DNA from: Vescimonas coprocola
GTDB lineage: Bacteria; Bacillota; Clostridia; Oscillospirales; Oscillospiraceae
NCBI RefSeq assembly: GCF_018408575.1
Contig: NZ_AP023418.1
Location: forward strand, 310,001 to 374,000
Reading direction: 5' to 3'
DNA: 64,000 bases
Part shown: positions 59,242 to 64,000 of the stretch, in pieces
How positions within the stretch are numbered: the stretch's first letter is position 1
Layout: every line of letters begins with the position of its first letter
Position numbers and translations under genes: made by a program
Notes under the pieces: model-generated
What the model saw: only the letters and a program-made list of their open reading frames with translations
What the model was told of the DNA's origin: nothing
The model's database searches: none

Positions 59242-59621
59242 GACGTGCGCTGATCCTGCCGACGGTGACGATCCTTCTGCTGCTGGGACTGTGCATCGCC
59301 AACGGGCTTTTGTTGCGGCAGCACACGGACCGGTGGTCCGGCATGGCTGCCGAGACCGCCCGATACGCCCGGTCGGAGCGCTGGCCGGAGGCCCGCCGGG
59401 AACTGGACGCTCTGGCGGCAGACTGGGACGAAGCCCAGATCTATCTGCATATCGTGGTACACCACAGCACCTTAGGCGAGGTGCAGACGCTGCTGACCCG
59501 CTGCAGTACCCTGTGCGATACCGGGGACTCACAGGCCCTGCTGCCGGAGCTGGCAGAGCTGCAATGTCAGCTGGATGCGCTGGATGCGCTGGAGCGCATC
59601 AGCATTCGGAATATCCTGTGA
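59238..59621 (+). CDS. DUF4363-type membrane-anchored protein
   Basis: A 127-residue protein from ATG 59238, overlapping the DUF421 stop as ATGA (AAGGAGGGGAAGGC upstream). One N-terminal helix (about 8-24) is followed by a helical domain (ARSERWPEARRELDALAADW) that matches DUF4363 proteins, which accompany DUF421 genes. It is likely extracytoplasmic. Confidence 0.82.
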   Translation: MRRALILPTVTILLLLGLCIANGLLLRQHTDRWSGMAAETARYARSERWPEARRELDALAADWDEAQIYLHIVVHHSTLGEVQTLLTRCSTLCDTGDSQALLPELAELQCQLDALDALERISIRNIL

Positions 59622-60077
59622 TCATTTTTCGCTGAGGAGCTTGTTCAGCTCACTCATGAAGGTGTTGATGTCCTTGAACTGACGATACACCGAGGCAAAG
59701 CGCACATAGGCCACCTCGTCGGCCTTTTTCAGTTTCTCCATGACCTTCTCGCCGATGATCTCGGTGCTGACCTCCCGCTCCAGAGAGTTCTGCACCTCCT
59801 GCTCGATCTCGCTGGCCATGCGTTCCATGTCCGCCACCGGCACCGGCCGCTTCTCGCAGGAGCGCTGGATGCCCCGAAGGATCTTGCTGCGGTCAAAGCT
59901 CTGGCGGCTGCCGTCCTTCTTGATGACCACCATGGGCAGGCTCTCCACCGTCTCGTAGGTGGTGAAACGCTTCTCGCAGGACAGGCACTCCCGCCTGCGG
60001 CGAATGCTGCTGCCCTCGTCGGCGGGCCGTGAATCCACGACCTTACTCTCCCGGAATCCGCAATAGGGACATCTCAT
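59622..60077 (-). CDS. nrdR: Transcriptional repressor NrdR
   Basis: A 151-residue protein from ATG 60077. The zinc ribbon uses C3, C6, C31 and C34 (MRCPYC, ECLSC) with RRRRE between; the ATP-cone domain contains [20 protein letters not shown] (about 50-69). It represses ribonucleotide reductase genes in response to dATP. No nrd gene is in the window. A TATACT box lies upstream at about 60125-60130. Confidence 0.96.
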   Translation of the reverse strand: MRCPYCGFRESKVVDSRPADEGSSIRRRRECLSCEKRFTTYETVESLPMVVIKKDGSRQSFDRSKILRGIQRSCEKRPVPVADMERMASEIEQEVQNSLEREVSTEIIGEKVMEKLKKADEVAYVRFASVYRQFKDINTFMSELNKLLSEK

Positions 60078-60172
60078 ATGCTTCCGCCTCCCGTTTTTCG
60101 GCGGATAGTCCGCCAGTTTGGGAGTAGTATACCACATTCCTACAAGATATGGTAGCATAAATGTAAATTTTT

Positions 60173-60649
60173 TTATGTCTCCCGGTCCTCCAGTGCAAAA
60201 ATGGCCCACTCCCGGCCCCGGAGGGTTCGGACACTGGCCAGACAGAACAGCCCCGTCAGCGGGAAGGGGCCGTCCTCCCGGAAGGGCAGGGCCAGATACC
60301 GCCGCCGCCCGACCCGGCGGCACAGAGCGCCCTCCGGCAGTGCCAGTCCGGGAAACTCTCCGGCCCATACGGGACGCCAATCCTCCGGGGTGGATACCGG
60401 CTCCGCTGCTCCGCCCAGCAGCGCTCCCAGCCCCTCCGTCAGCTGCCGGGAGAATCGCCGCTGGAGGATACCCTGCCCGCCCTCGGCGCAGCCCAGCAGC
60501 AGCCGGTTCTGACGGCCCACAGCGTAGAGCCGCCACAGGCCCTCCGTCAGCCGGTATTCTGCCCGGAAGCAGGTGTCTGCTCCCTCCGGCGCCGCCGTCA
60601 GGCGGCCCACCTCCTGTGCGCCCCAGCGCAGGGTGGTTCGATTTTCCAT
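60173..60649 (-). CDS. Unknown protein, 158 residues
   Basis: AAAGGAGG is five bases before ATG 60649, so translation is likely. The sequence is R/G/L-rich with two domains-worth of beta strands ([40 protein letters not shown]) and has no signal peptide or membrane helix. I do not recognise a family. It is separated from nrdR by about 95 bases and has no other same-strand partner closely upstream. Confidence 0.6.
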   Translation of the reverse strand: MENRTTLRWGAQEVGRLTAAPEGADTCFRAEYRLTEGLWRLYAVGRQNRLLLGCAEGGQGILQRRFSRQLTEGLGALLGGAAEPVSTPEDWRPVWAGEFPGLALPEGALCRRVGRRRYLALPFREDGPFPLTGLFCLASVRTLRGREWAIFALEDRET

Positions 60650-61040
60650 GGTGACCTCCTTTCAGTGGAGCATTTTGCATAAGGAACGTGCCTCCGGCGG
60701 CCCACTTTTCCCAGCAGCTGGAAAAGTAGGCAAAAGAGCCGCCAGACACCGATGGTTTCTGGACTTCCTTTGCCTTCAAGAGTTTCATTCGATAGGGGAC
60801 GTAAGGGGAATTGACTCAGCAACAGACCCGCTGCCGCTCCCACTCTGATGACGGGACCTGTGCGTCTACCGCTAAGAAATGCGGATTCCCACGACCAGTT
60901 TGCGGACTGGTTTCGGAATGACAGGATGAGAGGTATTTTCCGGCGGGCGAAAGCTGATCTCCCCCACAACAAATAAAAAGGGAGGGCCAGCGCATTCTAT
61001 GCACTGGCCCTCCCTTTTATGCTCCGTCCGGTATGTAGCG
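60650..61040. other. Intergenic region of 390 bases
   Basis: I see no gene. It contains an inverted repeat with arms ACTTTTCC and GGAAAAGT (60705-60728), a stretch of lower GC, and at its right end the mazF terminator (60974-61020, AAAAAGGGAGGGCCAG / CTGGCCCTCCCTTTT). Confidence 0.6.
60974..61020. terminator. Terminator of mazF
   Basis: A 15-bp stem AAAGGGAGGGCCAG/CTGGCCCTCCCTTT around a 13-base loop, with A and T runs on both sides. Confidence 0.85.
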
Positions 61041-61406
61041 TCATACCAGACGGCTGTTGGACAGTCCGAAGCTCACGGCAATGGCGGCGTCTACCCGCTG
61101 CATCACCGTTCCGTCCACCTTACCCATCCGCTCCCGCAGCCGCCGCTTATCCAGCGTACGGATCTGCTCCAACAGGATCACCGAATCCTTGGGCAGGCCG
61201 CAGCACTGGGCCGCCACCTCGATATGGGTGGGCAGCTTGGCCTTCCCCGTCTGGGAGGTGATGGCCGCTGCGATGACGGTGGGGCTGTGGCGGTTGCCGG
61301 TGTCGTTCTGCACGATGAGCACCGGACGCACGCCGCCCTGCTCACTGCCCACCACAGGGCTGAGATCGGCATAGTAGATCTCTCCACGTCTGACATTGGT
61401 ATCCAC
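61041..61406 (-). CDS. MazF/EndoA-type mRNA interferase
   Basis: A 121-residue PemK-family protein if started at GTG 61406; the frame is open to ATG 61457, but the extra 17 residues do not fit the family. It contains [39 protein letters not shown] and [15 protein letters not shown], with the catalytic Arg and Thr positions in place. EndoA cuts mRNA at UACAU-like sites. No MazE-type antitoxin gene lies upstream: only 120 bases of unrelated sequence separate it from an acyltransferase. Confidence 0.9.
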   Translation of the reverse strand: MDTNVRRGEIYYADLSPVVGSEQGGVRPVLIVQNDTGNRHSPTVIAAAITSQTGKAKLPTHIEVAAQCCGLPKDSVILLEQIRTLDKRRLRERMGKVDGTVMQRVDAAIAVSFGLSNSRLV

Positions 61407-61527
61407 AAAGTCCACACTCCGCCGGAAGAAGTACCCGCCGCAGCGGGTCAACTTCATTCTCCCACGCAGCCGCCGGATTTATACGCCGCCGGGGAAAATC
61501 CCTGACCGGCGCTGCCCCCGCATCATC

Positions 61528-62670
61528 CTATGCCTGAGCTGTGCCGGCGGTTCCCACCTTGGCGGAGCGGCGGAGCAGACGCATCAGCAGCGAGACGCAG
61601 CACTCCACCACGGCGGCCAGCAGCAGGGAGACGAGGATGGTGCCGCCCACCGTCAGGGGGAAGTAGTTCAGCTGATCCGTCACCGAGGGGACGGCAGATT
61701 TCAGCATGGTGTACAGGTAGTTGTCCGGTATCCACGACACCAGATACGCACCGAGGGTCAGCTTGGAGAGATAGCCGGTAAAACGTGCAATGGAAGTAGG
61801 GGGGGTGGAATATCGGATGGAGTTCAGCAGAAGAAATACCAGCACCGTGTCCACCACGTTTTGCAGGCTCCCCCAGTCGCACCAGCTGCCCCAGACGAAG
61901 GGGATGCCCTGATTGCGCCAGACGTTGTAGCCGCCGAAGCACAGCACTGCCAGCAGCAGAAGGGCCGCCAGCCGCCCGGTCCGCAGGCGCTTGATGTCCA
62001 CATGGGCCCGGAGATAGCCCCCTAAAAAGTAATAGGTGATGGGATAGAGCCGCTGCCACCAGTCCGGCACCAGCTGGTCATAGGAGGTGCTGAGCCACGG
62101 ATGCAGCAGGGTCTCGGCACTATGCAGATTGTAGATATTGACCATACCGGGCAGCACGGTCAGTACCAGCAGCACCGCCAGCAGGGCCCGCCGGGCGGCG
62201 GGGGTGGCGAGACTCTGCCACAGGGCGTTGAGAAACGGCGTCAGAAGCAGCAGCCCGAAGTACATATTCATGTACCACGAATACTGCTGGAAGCTCAGCA
62301 GATTCTTCACGGCGCTGCGGATGGTCTGCTCCTCTCCCAGCCATAGCACCCGATACAGCAGGATGACCCCGGTGGAGAGGGCGTAGGTGAGGAAAATGGG
62401 GAGAAGCTTTTTGTAATACCCCAGCAGACCGGAGCGGGTCAGCGGGATGTGCTTTCCCGCAGAGAGGTAGCCGGAGAGCAGCATATACAGGGGGACGCAG
62501 ACCATAAAGGCGGTACGCATGACGGTCATCAGCGCCATGCGGGGGCCGACGATGGCCGTGTCATAGTAGGTGGAATTCAGAAAGAAATGGACAGACGGGA
62601 CGGCCAGAAAGGCCAGGATTCTGGTCAGATCCAGGCCAATATCCCGCTGTGTGCCGTTAGCAGCAGACAT
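61528..62670 (-). CDS. Acyltransferase family membrane protein
   Basis: A 380-residue polytopic protein with about ten helices. The opening RDIGLDLTRILAFLAVPSVH has the Arg and His of acyltransferase-3 (OafA/WecH-like) proteins, and PLYMLLSGYLSAGKHIPL is the second typical segment. It probably adds acetyl or succinyl groups to a surface polysaccharide or peptidoglycan. No glycan cluster surrounds it, so the acceptor is unknown. Confidence 0.87.
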   Translation of the reverse strand: MSAANGTQRDIGLDLTRILAFLAVPSVHFFLNSTYYDTAIVGPRMALMTVMRTAFMVCVPLYMLLSGYLSAGKHIPLTRSGLLGYYKKLLPIFLTYALSTGVILLYRVLWLGEEQTIRSAVKNLLSFQQYSWYMNMYFGLLLLTPFLNALWQSLATPAARRALLAVLLVLTVLPGMVNIYNLHSAETLLHPWLSTSYDQLVPDWWQRLYPITYYFLGGYLRAHVDIKRLRTGRLAALLLLAVLCFGGYNVWRNQGIPFVWGSWCDWGSLQNVVDTVLVFLLLNSIRYSTPPTSIARFTGYLSKLTLGAYLVSWIPDNYLYTMLKSAVPSVTDQLNYFPLTVGGTILVSLLLAAVVECCVSLLMRLLRRSAKVGTAGTAQA

Positions 62671-62715
62671 GATGTTCTCCTTACGGTTGAAAATGTGAGA
62701 TTCCGGGTGAAGGAT

Positions 62716-63624
62716 CTATCGGATGGGGGAGAAGGGCTGGCTGATCTCCACGCTGCCCAAGGAGGAGGCTACCTCGCCGTCCAGCAGAAGCTGTATCTGC
62801 CGGACACCACGGGCAGAGCACAGGGAATTCACCAAGCCCTGCACCATGCGCTGCTGCTCCGTCTCGTCCTCCGGCATCAGGTACTGATCCCCCTTGGGGA
62901 GGTTCAGGTAGCAGATGCCGCCCTCGGTGCGTACCGTCAGCACCGCAAAGCCGGTGGGCAGCAGGGGAGACAGGCTCTCACTCTCCGGCCCGGCCTTCAG
63001 GGCCGACAGGATCACCTCCGCCTGACTTTCGCCCTCGTAGACCGTCAGCAGGCGCTCCTCCGCCATCAGCTCTCCAGTCTCCCGATCCGGGAAGTAGAGC
63101 CGCAGGGAGAGGTTCTGCACCACGTCATCCTGACTGGTCATCAGCACGTCCCCGGCCAGAAAGATGTTGCTGTCCCGGTAGACAAGCTCCGTGCCGTTGA
63201 CGGTGATGCGGACGGAGTAGATGCCCACGATCTGGGACAGAGACAGAGTTACGCAGTAGTCGGCAATGGTGAGTTCCATGCCGGACAGCTGGCCGTAGGC
63301 GCTGGAGAAATCCACCCACGCAGCGCCGGCGGAGACCTGACAAGCCAGTAGCCGGGTGCTGGCAGGGATGGGACTTTCCAGACTGCTGTCGGCGCTGTCC
63401 TCCAGCAGAAGGGATACCACCCGGCGCACCTGCTGCTCGGCGGGGAGAGTGCTGTTGGCGGCCCAATCGACACTGCGGCTGACGATGGCATCGCCGCCGG
63501 GGGAGCCGCCGGAGGGGGCGGGATAATACAGCAGTAGGTGAGGACCGTCAGAGGAGGAGCCGCCGCAGCCGGTAAGGGCCAGCAGCGCAAAAAATGTCAG
63601 CAGGGCTGCAAGAAGCCGCTTCAT
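62716..63624 (-). CDS. GerMN-domain lipoprotein
   Basis: A 302-residue protein from ATG 63624. The signal peptide LLAALLTFFALLALTGC has a good lipobox (cysteine at residue 20). Two GerMN domains follow: about 65-170 (RRVVSLLLEDSADSSLESPI, AWVDFSSAYGQL) and 190-295 (QAEVILSALKAGPESESLSP, GICYLNLPKGD). GerM is a sporulation and germination protein of Bacillus. The ATG overlaps the stop of a sensor kinase gene as ATGA, an order seen in many Clostridia and recalling the lpqB/mtrB arrangement of actinobacteria. Confidence 0.9.
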   Translation of the reverse strand: MKRLLAALLTFFALLALTGCGGSSSDGPHLLLYYPAPSGGSPGGDAIVSRSVDWAANSTLPAEQQVRRVVSLLLEDSADSSLESPIPASTRLLACQVSAGAAWVDFSSAYGQLSGMELTIADYCVTLSLSQIVGIYSVRITVNGTELVYRDSNIFLAGDVLMTSQDDVVQNLSLRLYFPDRETGELMAEERLLTVYEGESQAEVILSALKAGPESESLSPLLPTGFAVLTVRTEGGICYLNLPKGDQYLMPEDETEQQRMVQGLVNSLCSARGVRQIQLLLDGEVASSLGSVEISQPFSPIR

Positions 63625-64000
63625 GTGCTCCCTCCTTCCTCTGTGACCTGGGGCAGACGGACGGTGAAGAGGGTACCCTGTCCCGCGGGGCGGTGGGCCA
63701 CGGACACCGTGCCGCCCCGGCGGCACACCGTATCGCTGACGATGCTCAGGCCCAGACCGGTGCCGCCCACCTCACGGGAGCGGGCCTTGTCCACCCGGTA
63801 AAAGCGCTCGAAAATGTGGGGCATATCCTCGTCGGAGATCCCGACGCCGTTGTCCTCCACCTGGATCACCACGTCTCCGCCCTCCACCGTCAGAGCGGTG
63901 TGGACGAAGCCCATGTGGCCGGAATATTTGATGCCGTTTTCCATAAGGTTATATAGAATTTGGTGCAGATCGTCCTCGGTGGCCAGCACCACGGCGGACT
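63621..64000 (-). CDS. Sensor histidine kinase, C-terminal part (cut by window)
   Basis: The frame is open to the window edge; only the catalytic ATP-binding domain is seen. N box LYNLMENGIKYS, G1 box VQVEDNGVGISDED with a slight variation, F box FERFYRVD and G2 box GGTGLGLSIVSDTV are complete. It resembles PhoR/WalK-type kinases. It is translationally coupled to the GerMN lipoprotein, which could be its accessory sensor. Confidence 0.93.
   Translation of the reverse strand, partial: SAVVLATEDDLHQILYNLMENGIKYSGHMGFVHTALTVEGGDVVIQVEDNGVGISDEDMPHIFERFYRVDKARSREVGGTGLGLSIVSDTVCRRGGTVSVAHRPAGQGTLFTVRLPQVTEEGGST

Overview
The window is a 64 kb stretch of a GC-rich (visibly about 60 percent), spore-forming, low-GC-phylum Clostridia genome, most like the Oscillospiraceae (Oscillibacter / Flavonifractor / Lawsonibacter type). 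This placement is an inference from gene content: a pro-sigma-K gene, a SpoIVFA/SpoIVFB-like pair, a complete spoIIIAA-AH operon, a GerM-like lipoprotein, Firmicutes-type RNA regulators (T-box, L10 leader, FMN riboswitch, glmS ribozyme) and strong AGGAGG ribosome binding sites. Genes are densely packed, on both strands, in short operons usually closed by strong, often bidirectional, intrinsic terminators. There is no rRNA, CRISPR array or intact mobile element. One tRNA (Pro, CGG) and a decayed serine-recombinase fragment beside it are the only traces of integration.

Layout. 1-2256: 3' part of a YibE/F membrane protein, then a 1.1 kb repeat-rich gap holding a candidate small RNA on the minus strand. 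2257-4833: a sortase-anchored-looking protein without a signal peptide, divergent from sigK, and a signal-peptidase-like membrane protein that has lost its catalytic serine. 4845-10441: MFS exporter, XRE/TPR regulator coupled to tcdA, a membrane-anchored PrsA-type foldase, a stand-alone structured RNA (6S-like) and a DUF1292 protein. 10624-17859: class A penicillin-binding protein, serCA, a CLC antiporter and a DUF421 protein. 17902-23291: HI0933-type flavoprotein, ruvX, then rpmG-secE-nusG-rplK-rplA-(L10 leader)-rplJ-rplL.

23293-29271: recombinase remnant, tRNA-Pro, SpoIVF-like protease pair, a B12-binding radical SAM protein with its DUF2344 partner, a small secreted protein and rplS. 29272-34194: a degenerate 16-nt repeat array, dinB, a riboswitch-controlled riboflavin transporter, a DUF2975/XRE pair and a MATE exporter. 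34353-44423: spoIIIAA-AH, Asp23, nusB, xseAB, ispA, then two alkylation-repair genes and a frameshifted acetyltransferase. 44436-50731: ABC exporter, ireB, pheST. 50732-53557: an unknown lower-GC gene lying between the Phe T-box and pheS, a YbjN-like protein and nnrD. 53601-59621: frameshifted lipoprotein, triple hairpin, MFS exporter, GNAT, glmS with its ribozyme, DUF421/DUF4363. 59622-64000: nrdR, an unknown protein, an orphan mazF, an acyltransferase, a GerMN lipoprotein and the end of a histidine kinase.

The strongest theme is mother-cell sporulation control: pro-sigma-K, its likely processing protease, and the SpoIIIA feeding-tube complex are all here. The second is translation and its RNA-level control (L10 attenuator, Phe T-box). 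The least explained items are the stand-alone small RNA at 1669-1778, the 16-nt repeat array after rplS, the gene inserted behind the Phe T-box, and two (possibly three) genes broken by one extra G inside a G-run.
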